A stretch of DNA of 64,000 nt from Pseudomonas nunensis (GTDB lineage: Bacteria; Pseudomonadota; Gammaproteobacteria; Pseudomonadales; Pseudomonadaceae). Positions 26,378 to 35,654 of the stretch are shown piece after piece. Position numbers and translations under genes: made by a program. The stretch spans positions 1,304,501 to 1,368,500 of the forward strand of contig NZ_CP101125.1 in NCBI RefSeq assembly GCF_024296925.1, read 5' to 3'. The notes under the pieces are model-generated. The model ran no database searches, had not been told where the DNA came from, and saw nothing but the letters and a program-made list of their open reading frames with translations. The first letter of the stretch is position 1. Each line of letters opens with the position of its first letter.

Positions 26378-26524
26378 GTTCTTTCCTTGAAGTGTGCAGC
26401 GGAACGTCAACAGTGCGCCCCGCAATGGCGCATCTTACCTGCATCAATCGGCCAAATGGCAGGGAACATGCCGCCGTGGCCAATCGTCTACCGACTGACT
26501 GTTTGTTCGCCGGGAGGGCGCGAC

Positions 26525-27148
26525 ATGTATCAGCTTTACGGACATCCGAATTCCGGCGCGGCGGCGATCGAAGCGGCCCTTGAACTCTGTGCGATTCCTT
26601 ATCGCTTCATCGACGTGGCCGCGTCTGCCGAGGCCGAGCGTGCGCTGGAAAAACTCAACCCGCTCAAGCAGATTCCGGCCCTGGAACTGCCCGACGGCAG
26701 CATTCTCACCGAAAGCGCGGCGATCCTGATTCACCTGGGGCTGACCTTTCCCTCGTCGGGCCTGCTGCCGGACGACCCGATAGAGCGGGATCAAGCCATT
26801 CGTGGCCTGGTCTACATCGTCAGCAATTGCTACTCGGCCATCGGCATCATCGACTACCCCGAGCGCTGGTTGCTCAAGGCGGATGAGGCGTCCAGGGAAA
26901 ACCTGATGGCCGGCGCCCGCAAGCGTTTGCACTGGAGTTGGGAGGTGTTTGCCGATGAATTTTCCGGCGAGCTGTACCTGGGCGAAGAGACGCCGGGGGC
27001 GCTGGATGTGCTGGCAGCGGTGGTATCGCGCTGGGCCGGCAGCCGCGAGCATCTGCGCAATGCCCGACCCGGGTTTTATGCGTGGCTGACACGCATCGAC
27101 CGGCATCCGACATTGGCACCGGTCTTCGCCCGGCATTGGCCAACCTGA
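26525..27148 (+). CDS. Glutathione S-transferase family protein
   Basis: 207 residues from the ATG at 26525 with gggagggcgcgac upstream. The thioredoxin-like domain has YGHPNSGAAAIEAALELC, LNPLKQIPALELPDGSILTESAAILIHL (about 43-70), the second carrying the cis-proline and the glutathione-binding TESAA. The helical domain contains LYLGEETPGALDVLAAVVSRW. Substrate unknown. Divergent from the DUF4349 gene. Confidence 0.83.
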   Translation: MYQLYGHPNSGAAAIEAALELCAIPYRFIDVAASAEAERALEKLNPLKQIPALELPDGSILTESAAILIHLGLTFPSSGLLPDDPIERDQAIRGLVYIVSNCYSAIGIIDYPERWLLKADEASRENLMAGARKRLHWSWEVFADEFSGELYLGEETPGALDVLAAVVSRWAGSREHLRNARPGFYAWLTRIDRHPTLAPVFARHWPT

Positions 27149-27165
27149 GCACACCACAAACCAAA

Positions 27166-27254
27166 TGTGGGAGCGGGCTTGCTCGCGAAGACGGTGTGTC
27201 AGTCACCACATGTATGACTGATATACCGCCTTCGCGAGCAAGCCCGCTCCCACA
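27166..27254. repeat. REPIN, type A
   Basis: Type A element between the convergent GST and CBS-domain genes. Confidence 0.92.
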
Positions 27255-27277
27255 AGGGGATCTCGATTGTTCTGAAG

Positions 27278-27718
27278 TCACTCGCCGCGAATGTACTGCT
27301 CCAGCTGCCGAATCAATTCCGCCTGCTCGGCAATCGCTTCCTTCACAAGGTCGCCAATCGACAGCAAACCGATCAACTGGCCGTTTTCTACCACTGGCAA
27401 ATGGCGCAGGCGCTTGTCCGACATGATGCCCATGCAGGTTTCGACAGTTTGATGGGTGTCCACGGTAATCACTTCCTGCACCATGATTTCACTGACCGGC
27501 GTGCCGACCGATGAGCGCCCCTTGAGCACCAGTTTGCGCGCATAGTCCCGCTCGCTGATGATGCCCACGACTCTGCCATCCTTGAGCACCGGCAGCGCAC
27601 CGACGTTTTTCGCGGCCATGACCATCAGTGCTTCCAGCACCATTTGATGTGGCGCGATGGTATGGACTTCGTGGTTTTCGTTGGCCTTTAACTTGAGCAG
27701 TTGGGCGACGGTTTTCAT
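27278..27718 (-). CDS. CBS-domain protein (paired CBS)
   Basis: 146 residues from MKTVAQLLKLK at 27718. Two CBS motifs fill the protein: APHQMVLEALMVMAAKNVGALPVLKDGRVVGIISERDYARK (about 22-62) and VDTHQTVETCMGIMSDKRLRHLPVVENGQLIGLLSIGDLVK (about 86-126). A Bateman pair of this size usually binds adenine nucleotides and acts as a regulatory module. No effector domain is attached. Confidence 0.85.
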   Translation of the reverse strand: MKTVAQLLKLKANENHEVHTIAPHQMVLEALMVMAAKNVGALPVLKDGRVVGIISERDYARKLVLKGRSSVGTPVSEIMVQEVITVDTHQTVETCMGIMSDKRLRHLPVVENGQLIGLLSIGDLVKEAIAEQAELIRQLEQYIRGE

Positions 27719-27811
27719 GGCGGTTTCTCTGGTGTTGTCGTTGTCCTTGAAGAATCGTAGACGCAAGCGTTCAGGGCAAGGGAGAAAGCGGCAGATAACA
27801 CGCAAAAAACG

Positions 27812-28720
27812 TCATTCGGCGGTTTTTATCGGATAAACCTCGCGAACCAGGTCGATAAACGCGCGCAGACCGGCGGGAACGTGGCGATTGGCCGGGTAAT
27901 ACAGGCACAGGCCGGGGTAGGGCGGCAGCCAGTCTTGCAGCACCGGAATCAGCCGGCCAGCGGCCAGATGCCCGGCAATCTAGTGTTCGCTGGTACAGGC
28001 CAGCCCAATGCCTTGAAGCGCGGCGTCGACGATCAGTTGATGGCTGTCGAGGGTCAGCGGGCCATTGACGTCGATGATCTGCTGATGCCCGCGCTTTTCG
28101 AATTCCCAGCGGTATAGCGCGCCACTGGCAAATCGCGTGCGAATGCAGTTGTGCCCGGCCAGGTCTGCCGGTGAACGCGGTTTGCCGTGGCGCGCGAAAT
28201 AGTCGGGCGAACCGACCACCGCAAATTGCAGCGGCGGGCTACAAGGCACGGCGATCATGTCCAGCGGCACGCTGTCGGCCAGGCGGATACCGGCGTCGAA
28301 GCCGTCGGCGACGATGTCCACCAGTGCGGTGTCGGTGACGATGTCCAGGCGCATGTCCGGGTAACGCTTAAGGAATTCCACCACCACCGAGGTCATGATC
28401 ATCTGCACCGCGCCTTCGGTGGCATTGATGCGCAAAGTGCCGCTCGGGGTGTCGCGAAACTGGTTCACCGCCTCCATCGCCGCCGAGATCTCGTGCAACG
28501 CCGGCCGCACCCGGGCCAGAAACTGCTCGCCGGCCTCCGACAGCGACACGCTGCGGGTGGTGCGATTGAACAGCCGCACGCCCATGCGCTGCTCCAGCGC
28601 GGCAATGGCATGGCTCATGGCCGAGGGCGACATGCCCAGTTCATCCGCAGCGCGGCGGAAACTGCGGTGGGTCGAAACGGCGACCACCGCGTTGAGTTCC
28701 AGCAAACCCATCTTTTGCAT
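27812..28720 (-). pseudogene. LysR family regulator interrupted by an in-frame TAG
   Basis: The N-terminal helix-turn-helix (LNAVVAVSTHRSFRRAADEL, MSPSAMSHAIAALEQRMG) and most of the effector domain are intact. The frame meets TAG at 27980-27982 (codon 247). Past it, the same frame continues without shift for 55 codons that read as a normal LysR C-terminus: IAGHLAAGRLIPVLQDWLPP, then LYYPANRHVPAGLRAFIDLV, ending at TGA 27812. One base change (TAG from TAC or TAT, Tyr) explains it. The divergent SDR gene is its probable target. A truncated 246-residue product might still bind DNA, and a sequencing error cannot be excluded. Confidence 0.85.
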
Positions 28721-28813
28721 TGTGCTGATTCCTGCATCAGTTCATCCCATATTAGCCCGATTGTTTGAAGGATGGCTGGCGCTTACTTTGGCCCTGACTC
28801 ACCACTAAACCCC

Positions 28814-28904
28814 TGTGGGAGCGGGCTTGCTCGCGAATGCGGTGTATCAGTCAATAAATGTGGCGACTGACCCACCGCATTCGCGAGCAAGCCCGCTCCC
28901 ACAG
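28814..28904. repeat. REPIN, type A
   Basis: Type A element between the divergent LysR pseudogene and the SDR gene, occupying almost half of the shared promoter region. Confidence 0.92.
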
Positions 28905-28934
28905 GGGGTACTCCATCTAATCGGGAATTTTGCA

Positions 28935-29768
28935 ATGACCCAGACTGTTTTGATCACCGGCGCTTCCACAGGCTTCGGCCAATCCGCCGCGCAATTGTTC
29001 GCAGCCCAGGGCTGGAACGTCATCGCCAGCATGCGCAACCCTTCCGCCGGCGCAGCACTGGCGACCCTCGACAACGTGCTGGTCACCCGCCTCGACGTCC
29101 AGGACCCGGCCAGCATCGACACCGCGATAGCGGCAGGGATCGAGCGTTTCGGCCAGATCGATGTGCTGGTCAACAACGCCGGTTTCGGTCTGTTCGGCGT
29201 GTTCGAAGGCACTTCCCGGGAGAAAATCCGCGAGCAGTTCGACGTCAATGTTTTCGGTGTGATGGACGTGACCCGGGCGCTCCTGCCGCATTTCCGCCAA
29301 CGCCAGGCCGGTGTGATCATCAATGTCAGTTCCGGCGCCGGGGTGTTCGGCTTGCCAATGATTTCCGCCTACAACGCCAGCAAATTTGCGCTGGAAGGGT
29401 TTTCCGAATCGCTGTCCTATGAACTGGCGTCGCAGAACATCTCGGTGAAAATCGTCGAGCCGGGCGGGGTGGTCAGCACCGGGTTCGGTTCGCGCTCGGC
29501 CACTGAGGCCGCACAACTCACCACGCCGAAGGAATACGACGCGTTTGTCGACGCGGCGATGAAGGCTTTTGAAGGATTGCGCGGGGAACGCCTGGCCACT
29601 TCCGAGGACGTGGCGCAGGTGATTGTTGATGCGGCGAGTGACGGGACGGATCGCTTGCGCTACTTGGCGACGCAGGATATTGAGCCGTTGGTGAGGGCTC
29701 GGCGGGAAACGTCGGAGAGGGAATACATGGCGATGATGCGCGGGAAGTTTGCCACTCCAGACCAATAA
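28935..29768 (+). CDS. Short-chain dehydrogenase/reductase
   Basis: 277 residues from the ATG at 28935 (tcgggaattttgca upstream). Rossmann NAD(P) motif TGASTGFG at the start, NNAGFG, and the catalytic Ser and Tyr-x3-Lys in NVSSGAGVFGLPMISAYNASK. The C-terminus is longer than the classic 250 residues. An in-frame extension to 28815 translates REP sequence only. Substrate unknown; probably controlled by the divergent, now broken, LysR gene. Confidence 0.85.
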   Translation: MTQTVLITGASTGFGQSAAQLFAAQGWNVIASMRNPSAGAALATLDNVLVTRLDVQDPASIDTAIAAGIERFGQIDVLVNNAGFGLFGVFEGTSREKIREQFDVNVFGVMDVTRALLPHFRQRQAGVIINVSSGAGVFGLPMISAYNASKFALEGFSESLSYELASQNISVKIVEPGGVVSTGFGSRSATEAAQLTTPKEYDAFVDAAMKAFEGLRGERLATSEDVAQVIVDAASDGTDRLRYLATQDIEPLVRARRETSEREYMAMMRGKFATPDQ

Positions 29769-29781
29769 CCGGGCGGCTTTA

Positions 29782-29919
29782 TGTAGCAGCTGCCGAGCCC
29801 GCGAGGCTGCGTTCGGCTGCGAAGCAGTCGTAAAATCAGGCTACTCGGTCTTCAGGTCAACCGCATGGGCGAGGACTTCGTCCTCGAACGCAGCCTCGCG
29901 GGCTCGGCAGCTGCTACAG
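29782..29919. repeat. REPIN, type C, imperfect arms
   Basis: Outer arms tgtagcagctgccgagcccg and cgggctcggcagctgctaca match exactly; the inner part of the right arm (gcgaggacttcgtcctcg) has diverged from ggctgcgaagcagtcg on the left. Confidence 0.85.
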
Positions 29920-30003
29920 GAGGTGTCATCGAAGGCATTGTCGTGAGCGCTATCCCCCGCGATCGCGCGTAGAATTGCGCCCTGAATCAGTTTCGAGGTT
30001 GCA

Positions 30004-32367
30004 GTGGTGGATTTACAGCAGGGCTTCGTCCTGACCCGGCATTGGCGCGATACCCCAGCCGGCACGGAAGTCGAGTTCTGGCTGGCGACCGATGCCGGTC
30101 CCCGGCGTATCCGCCTGCCTTATCAACCGTCGGTAGCGTTTATCCCGGCCGAGCAGCGCGAGCAGGCCGAAAGCGTGTTGCGCGGGGAAAAGAACGTCGA
30201 GTTGCGGCCCCTGGCTCTGCTGGACTTCGAACATCGCCCGGTGCTCGGCCTGTATTGCCAGCAGCACGGTCAATTGATGCGTCTGGAAACCGCGCTACGC
30301 AAGGCTGGCGTCGAGATGTTCGAGGGCGACGTGCGTCCGCCGGAACGCTACATGATGGAGCGTTTCATCACCGCGCCCGTGCAATTCGGCGGCACGCCGA
30401 ACGCCGACGGCCTGCTGCTCGACGCGCAAATGAAACCCGCCCCCGGTTACCGGCCAAACCTGCGACTGGTGTCCCTCGACATCGAAACCACGGCTCAAGG
30501 CGAACTGTATTCCATCGCGCTGGAAGGCTGCGGCGAGCGGCAGGTGTACATGCTCGGTCCGCCCAACGGTGACGCCAGTGCCGTGGATTTCCAACTCGAA
30601 TACTGCGATTCCCGAACCCTGCTGCTGAAAAAACTCAACGAGTGGTTCGCCCGACACGACCCCGACGCGATCATTGGCTGGAACGTCGTGCAGTTCGATC
30701 TACGGGTCCTGCACGAACACGCCCGACGCCTCGCCGTGCCACTGAAATTGGGGCGTGGTGGCGAAGAGATGCAGTGGCGCGAGCACGGCAGCCGTAACCA
30801 TTATTTCGCAGCCGCCGCCGGGCGCCTGATCATCGACGGCATCGAATCCCTGCGTTCAGCGACCTGGAGCTTCCCGTCGTTCAGCCTGGAAAACGTCGCG
30901 CAAACCCTGCTCGGCGAAGGCAAGGCAATCAGCACGCCGTACCAGCGCATGGACGAAATCAACCGCATGTTCGCCGAGGACAAACCGGCGCTGGCCACCT
31001 ACAACCTCAAGGACTGCGAACTGGTGACACGGATCTTCGCCAAGACCGAGTTGCTGACCTTCCTGCTGGAGCGAGCCAGCGTCACCGGATTGCCGGCGGA
31101 TCGCAGCGGCGGCTCGGTGGCGGCGTTCACGCATTTGTATATGCCGCTGATGCACCGCCAGGGCTTCGTCGCACCGAACCTCGGCGGCAAGCCACCGCAG
31201 GCGAGCCCTGGTGGATTCGTGATGGATTCACAACCGGGCCTGTACGAGTCGGTGCTGGTGCTCGATTACAAAAGCCTTTATCCATCGATCATCCGCACCT
31301 TCCTGATTGACCCGGTCGGGCTGATCGAAGGCCTCAAACACCCCGACGACAACGAGTCGGTGCCAGGCTTTCGCGGCGCACGGTTTTCCCGCACAAAACA
31401 TTGCCTGCCGGCCATCGTCGCCCGGGTCGCCGACGGCCGCGAAACCGCCAAGCGTGAACACAATGCGCCGCTGTCCCAGGCCCTGAAAATCATCATGAAC
31501 GCCTTTTACGGTGTGCTCGGTTCCAGCGGTTGCCGGTTTTTCGATACGCGGCTGGCGTCATCGATCACCCTGCGCGGCCACGAGATCATGCTGCGCACCC
31601 GCCAGTTGATCGAAGCCCAGGGCCACGCGGTGATTTATGGCGATACCGACTCGACTTTCGTCTGGCTGCGTCGTGCTCACGGTCAGGAAGAGGCGGCGCA
31701 GATCGGCCGCGCCCTGGTGGATCACGTCAACCAATGGTGGCGCGAGCATGTGCAGCAGGAATATGGGCTGGAAAGTGCGCTGGAGTTGCAGTTCGAAACC
31801 CACTACAAACGCTTCCTGATGCCGACCATTCGCGGCGCCGAGGAGGGCAGCAAGAAGCGTTATGCCGGACTGGTCACCCGCGCCGATGGCACCGACGAAA
31901 TGATCTACAAAGGCCTGGAAACCGTGCGTACCGATTGGTCGCTGCTGGCCCGGCAATTTCAGCAGGAGTTGTATTCGCGGATCTTCCATCGCCAGCCGTA
32001 TCAGGACTATGTGCGCGATTACGTGCGCAAGACCCTGGCCGGGGAATTCGATGATCGCCTGGTCTATCGCAAGCGTCTGCGCCGCACCCTCGACGACTAT
32101 GAGCGCAACGTACCGCCCCATGTGCGGGCGGCGCGGATGGCCGATGCCTACAACGATCAGCAGGGCCGGCCCCGGCAATACCAGAACGGTGGCTGGATCA
32201 GCTACGTGATTACCGTTTCCGGGCCGGAGCCGCTGGAAATCCGTAGCGCGCCGATCGATTACGACCACTACGTCACCCGGCAACTGCAACCGGTGGCCGA
32301 TGCGATCCTGCCTTTTGTCGATGACGACTTTTCAACTCTGATTGGTGGGCAACTGGGCTTGTTTTAG
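30004..32367 (+). CDS. polB: DNA polymerase II (family B)
   Basis: 787 residues from GTG at 30004 (a second GTG follows at 30007), with cgaggttgca as ribosome site. The proofreading exonuclease has SLDIETT (Asp159, Glu161) and [14 protein letters not shown]. The polymerase domain has [12 protein letters not shown] (Asp421, motif A), [19 protein letters not shown] (motif B) and YGDTDSTF (motif C, Asp547 and Asp549). Full family length. In E. coli polB is SOS-induced and restarts or bypasses replication at lesions; no clear LexA box was found upstream here. Its 3' end overlaps the convergent DUF1810 gene by 36 bp. Confidence 0.95.
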   Translation: MVDLQQGFVLTRHWRDTPAGTEVEFWLATDAGPRRIRLPYQPSVAFIPAEQREQAESVLRGEKNVELRPLALLDFEHRPVLGLYCQQHGQLMRLETALRKAGVEMFEGDVRPPERYMMERFITAPVQFGGTPNADGLLLDAQMKPAPGYRPNLRLVSLDIETTAQGELYSIALEGCGERQVYMLGPPNGDASAVDFQLEYCDSRTLLLKKLNEWFARHDPDAIIGWNVVQFDLRVLHEHARRLAVPLKLGRGGEEMQWREHGSRNHYFAAAAGRLIIDGIESLRSATWSFPSFSLENVAQTLLGEGKAISTPYQRMDEINRMFAEDKPALATYNLKDCELVTRIFAKTELLTFLLERASVTGLPADRSGGSVAAFTHLYMPLMHRQGFVAPNLGGKPPQASPGGFVMDSQPGLYESVLVLDYKSLYPSIIRTFLIDPVGLIEGLKHPDDNESVPGFRGARFSRTKHCLPAIVARVADGRETAKREHNAPLSQALKIIMNAFYGVLGSSGCRFFDTRLASSITLRGHEIMLRTRQLIEAQGHAVIYGDTDSTFVWLRRAHGQEEAAQIGRALVDHVNQWWREHVQQEYGLESALELQFETHYKRFLMPTIRGAEEGSKKRYAGLVTRADGTDEMIYKGLETVRTDWSLLARQFQQELYSRIFHRQPYQDYVRDYVRKTLAGEFDDRLVYRKRLRRTLDDYERNVPPHVRAARMADAYNDQQGRPRQYQNGGWISYVITVSGPEPLEIRSAPIDYDHYVTRQLQPVADAILPFVDDDFSTLIGGQLGLF

Positions 32368-32802
32368 GTCCAGCAGCGACAGCGTCCAGTCATCCTGTAT
32401 GCCGTGGAAATAGTGGTCCAGCGCCTGATGGAACAGACTGCCGTCGGCGGCAACCTGGGCGAACAGGGTCATCGATGAGTGAAACTTGAGGTCATCGGGA
32501 TGACCGAAAATCTCGGCGATCGAGCGGTTTCTCAGGTTCAGTACTAGCTGAGTGCAGGCGCGCAAACGTGGGCCCAATAGTGGGTGATTCAGGTACGCCG
32601 TCGCTTCGTCGGCGCAGCTGATGGCGAAGTGGCGGGACATTTCGCTGCCGCCGAGCCCGGCAATCTGCGGGAAGATAAACCACATCCAGTGCCGGCGCTT
32701 CTGGCCGGCGCGCAGTTCCTCCTGGACTCTGTCGAACACTGGGTCCTGTGCCTGGACAAAGCGTGGCAGATTGAACGCGTCGAGCGGATCGGTACTTCTC
32801 AT
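32332..32802 (-). CDS. DUF1810 family protein
   Basis: 156 residues from [15 protein letters not shown] at 32802, with gagggcttcgga upstream. The start pattern [19 protein letters not shown], then [19 protein letters not shown], and [27 protein letters not shown] match DUF1810 (calpastatin-like small bacterial proteins) of unknown function. Its last 12 codons lie within the opposite strand of the polB 3' end, so both C-termini are constrained together. Confidence 0.82.
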   Translation of the reverse strand: MRSTDPLDAFNLPRFVQAQDPVFDRVQEELRAGQKRRHWMWFIFPQIAGLGGSEMSRHFAISCADEATAYLNHPLLGPRLRACTQLVLNLRNRSIAEIFGHPDDLKFHSSMTLFAQVAADGSLFHQALDHYFHGIQDDWTLSLLDLKQAQLPTNQS

Positions 32803-32830
32803 TCCGAAGCCCTCTACAAGTCGCGATGGC

Positions 32831-33652
32831 TCAGACCATGGCCAATCGCTGCTTACGTTGTGGCGCGCGAAACGCTTGGTCCAGCGCCTCCAGATCCGTA
32901 GCCTCCAGCTGCAATTGCGCGGCTTGCGCATTGAGCGTCACGTGCTCGGGTCGGACCGCTTTAGGGATGGCGATGACACTGTCCTGACGCAGTATCCATG
33001 CCAGTGCTACCTGAGCCGGTGTCACCTCGTGACGGGTGGCCACCTGCTTGAGCGTCGAGTTGACCAGCATATGCCCACCTTGACCGATGGGACAGTAGGC
33101 CATGACCGGCATTTGCTGTTGCTGGCACCAGGGCAGCAGGTCGAATTCGATGCCGCGTTCTTCCAGGTTATACAGCACTTGATTGGTGGCGCAGGCCGGT
33201 GTGGCCAGTTCCTGCAGGTCATCGACGTCGAAATTGGACACGCCCCAACGACCGATCTTGCCCTCTGCGCGCAGGCGTTCGAAGGCTTCGACGGTTTCTT
33301 CCAGGGGATATTGGCCACGCCAGTGCAGCAGGTACAAATCGATGTGATCGGTGTTCAAGCGCCGCAGGCTGCGCTCGCAGGCCTGGGGGATGCCTTTGCG
33401 GCTGGCGTTGTGCGGGTAGACCTTGCTGACCAGGAAGACCTGATCGCGCAGACCGGCGATGGCTTCACCCACCACCTCTTCGGCACCACCCTCGGCATAC
33501 ATTTCGGCGCTGTCGATCAGGGTCATGCCCAACTCAATGCCCTGACGCAGGGCCGCGACTTCATTACGGTGCGCCGAGCGATCCTCACCCATGCGCCAAG
33601 TGCCCTGGCCGATGATCGGTACCTGAACGCCAGCCAGTTCAAGGGTCCGCAT
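32831..33652 (-). CDS. Aldo/keto reductase
   Basis: 273 residues from the ATG at 33652, placed by the strong aaaggaggtttt site. TIM-barrel oxidoreductase with the catalytic tetrad visible: Asp47 and Tyr52 in LIDSAEMYAEGG, Lys77 in VSKVYP, His110 in LYLLHWRG. VIAIPKAVRPEH near the C-terminus binds NADPH. Resembles YeaE-type methylglyoxal reductases. It ends 28 bp before the DUF1810 start on the same strand, so the two may share a transcript. Confidence 0.88.
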   Translation of the reverse strand: MRTLELAGVQVPIIGQGTWRMGEDRSAHRNEVAALRQGIELGMTLIDSAEMYAEGGAEEVVGEAIAGLRDQVFLVSKVYPHNASRKGIPQACERSLRRLNTDHIDLYLLHWRGQYPLEETVEAFERLRAEGKIGRWGVSNFDVDDLQELATPACATNQVLYNLEERGIEFDLLPWCQQQQMPVMAYCPIGQGGHMLVNSTLKQVATRHEVTPAQVALAWILRQDSVIAIPKAVRPEHVTLNAQAAQLQLEATDLEALDQAFRAPQRKQRLAMV

Positions 33653-33756
33653 AAAACCTCCTTTCTTCAACGCGATCGATACTACTGTGGGCAGCAGAAT
33701 AGCGTTTGGGTTCCCCAGTGGGGGCGAGCCAGAAATTTGGATACGACGCGATCCCT

Positions 33757-33846
33757 TGTGGGAGCGGGCTTGCTCGCGAATGCGGCCTTCCAGTCAATAG
33801 AGATGTCGCCTGACACTCCGCTATCGCGAGCAAGCTCGCTCCCACA
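33757..33846. repeat. REPIN, type A, unit 1 of tandem array
   Basis: First of four type A elements at an exact spacing of 134 bp. Its body is nearly identical to unit 2, including the spacer ccttccagtcaatagagatg. Confidence 0.93.
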
Positions 33847-33890
33847 GTGGTTTTGTGTGGAACCAGGAATTTGCATACGACGTGAACCCT

Positions 33891-33980
33891 TGTGGGAGCG
33901 GGCTTGCTCGCGAATGCGGCCTTCCAGTCAATAGAGATGTCGCCTGACACTCCGCTATCGCGAGCAAGCTCGCTCCCACA
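33891..33980. repeat. REPIN, type A, unit 2 of tandem array
   Basis: Near-identical copy of unit 1, including flanking DNA (acagtggttttgtgtgga after the right arm), which shows duplication of the whole 134-bp segment rather than independent insertion. Confidence 0.93.
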
Positions 33981-34024
33981 GTGGTTTTGTGTGGAATCGG
34001 GGATTTGTATACGACGCGATCCCT

Positions 34025-34114
34025 TGTGGGAGCGAGCTTGCTCGCGATGGCGGCCTTCCAGTCAGGAGAGATATCGACTGACACACCGTCTTCGCGAGCA
34101 AGCCCGCTCCCACA
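34025..34114. repeat. REPIN, type A, unit 3 of tandem array
   Basis: Same 134-bp register, more diverged in the spacer (ccttccagtcaggagagata); the left arm is the gagcgagcttgctcgcgatg variant. Confidence 0.93.
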
Positions 34115-34158
34115 AGGATTGCGGTAATGCACGGATACGCGGTTTCACACAAAACAAC

Positions 34159-34250
34159 TGTAGGAGCGAAGCTTGCTCGCGAAAGCGGTGGGTCAGCCAA
34201 TACAGATGTCGACTGAACCACCGCCTTCGCGAGCAAGCCCGCTCCCACAG
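34159..34250. repeat. REPIN, type A, unit 4 of tandem array
   Basis: Still at 134-bp spacing although the sequence is the most diverged; the left arm is the gtaggagcgaagcttgctcg variant. It ends next to the galM stop codon. Confidence 0.92.
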
Positions 34251-34269
34251 GGTTTTGCGTCTACCGGCG

Positions 34270-35418
34270 TTACTCGGCGGAGAACTTGAACACTGTGTGT
34301 TGGGTGTACGCCTTGCCCGGATCAAGGCGCGTTGAAGGGAAGTTCGGCTGGTTCGGCGAGTCCGGGTAATGCTGGGTTTCCAGGGTAAACGCGCCCCAGT
34401 GCGAGTAAACCTTGCCGCCCTTGCCCTTGACCGTGCCGTCGAGGAAGTTGCTGGTATAGAACTGCACACCCGGCTCGCTGGTGTAGAGCTGCAAGCGGCG
34501 GCCGGTCTGCGGATCGCTGACATCGGCGGCGAGTTTTTTCACGTCACCCTTGGCGTCCAGTGCCCAGTTGAAGTCGAAACCACCCTGTTTCGGCTCGGCG
34601 AATTTCAGCTGTGGGTGGTCGGCCTTGATGCTTTTACCGATGGCGGTGGGTTGGGTGAAGTCCATCGGCGTGCCGGTCACTGGCGCCAGTTCACCGGTGG
34701 GAATCAGTGTGCCGTCGATCGGCGTGTAATGGCTGGCGTGTAAAGTGGCGAGCTGTTTCAACACGTCGCCATTACCCGCGCCGGCCAGGTTGAAATAACT
34801 GTGGTTGGTCAGGTTCAGCACCGTGGGTTTGTCGGTGCTGGCCTTGTACTCGATGCGCAGTTCGTTGTTCTCGGTGAGGCTATAAGTCACCTCGGTTTTC
34901 ATGTTGCCGGGGAAGCCCATTTCGCCATCCTTCGACAGGTAGGTCAGAGTCACGCCCACCGAGTCCTTGCCTTTGCTCGGTTCGGCTTTCCACACGTGCT
35001 TGTCGAAACCCTGGGCGCCGCCGTGCAGCGAATTAGGGCCGTCGTTTTTCGGCACTTGATAGCGTTTGCCATCCAGTTCAAACGCACCACCGGCCAGGCG
35101 ATTGCCGAAGCGGCCGATGGTCGCGCCGAAGTACGCAGTGCCGGCCTGATAACCCTGAACGTCATCGAAACCGAGGACGATGTCGTCGACCTTGCCGTTC
35201 TTGTCCGGCACCTTCAGCGATTGCAACGTGGCGCCGTAGGTAATGACCGTGGCTTGCAGGCCATGGCTGTTGCGCAGGATGTATTGCTCGACGGGCGTGC
35301 CGTCATTGGTCTTGCCGAAAGCTTTGTGTTCGCTGGACAGGCCAGCGGCGTGGGCGGGAAGGGTGGCGATCATCAGGGACAGTCCGAGGCCGGAGAGCAG
35401 GTAGCGGGATTGAAGCAT
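34270..35418 (-). CDS. galM: Aldose 1-epimerase, exported
   Basis: 382 residues with a signal peptide (LGLSLMIATLPAHA-AGL, cleavage near residue 24), so a periplasmic mutarotase. Family motifs: IGRFGNRLAGGAF, NDGPNSLHGGAQGFDKHVW, the catalytic His in LNLTNHSYFNLAG, and the catalytic Glu in LETQHYPDSPNQPNFPS. It interconverts alpha and beta anomers of hexoses, probably before sugar uptake. It stands alone. Two operator-like palindromes precede it, and a REPIN array follows its stop. Confidence 0.92.
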   Translation of the reverse strand: MLQSRYLLSGLGLSLMIATLPAHAAGLSSEHKAFGKTNDGTPVEQYILRNSHGLQATVITYGATLQSLKVPDKNGKVDDIVLGFDDVQGYQAGTAYFGATIGRFGNRLAGGAFELDGKRYQVPKNDGPNSLHGGAQGFDKHVWKAEPSKGKDSVGVTLTYLSKDGEMGFPGNMKTEVTYSLTENNELRIEYKASTDKPTVLNLTNHSYFNLAGAGNGDVLKQLATLHASHYTPIDGTLIPTGELAPVTGTPMDFTQPTAIGKSIKADHPQLKFAEPKQGGFDFNWALDAKGDVKKLAADVSDPQTGRRLQLYTSEPGVQFYTSNFLDGTVKGKGGKVYSHWGAFTLETQHYPDSPNQPNFPSTRLDPGKAYTQHTVFKFSAE

Positions 35419-35449
35419 GGTTGATCTTCCTTTTTGTTGTTTTGATCAG

Positions 35450-35460
35450 TAGTCATACTA
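35450..35460. promoter_or_regulatory. TAGTCATACTA palindrome upstream of galM
   Basis: TAGT-CAT-ACTA, 32 bp upstream of the galM ATG. It shares the core GTCATAC with the TTGTCATACAA element by the glucarate GntR gene at 49.5 kb, and has the form of a GntR-family (FadR-type) operator. Confidence 0.5.
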
Positions 35461-35489
35461 AATATCGACTGGAAGGAAATTTATAGCTG

Positions 35490-35503
35490 ATTAATCGATT
35501 AAT
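35490..35503. promoter_or_regulatory. 14-bp palindrome upstream of galM
   Basis: ATTAATCGATTAAT is a perfect palindrome with a central CG, as in LacI/GalR-type operators. It sits in an AT-rich stretch that probably contains the galM promoter. Confidence 0.5.
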
Positions 35504-35654
35504 TCCACTATAAAGTCCGACTAAATGCTTACCGTAGAAAAACCGGTGATCGGTCCGGCGCTCTCGACACTGCACTTTTTTGGATTAACCGGCTCTATCC
35601 ATGGCCAGGCTGCGGCGACTCCCGCCGCACAGGAATGTGTCAGCCCGAGAACCC

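Noticed and set aside
29940..30003. LexA box before polB
   Set aside because: No CTGT-N8-ACAG match was found in the short leader, although polB is SOS-controlled in E. coli.
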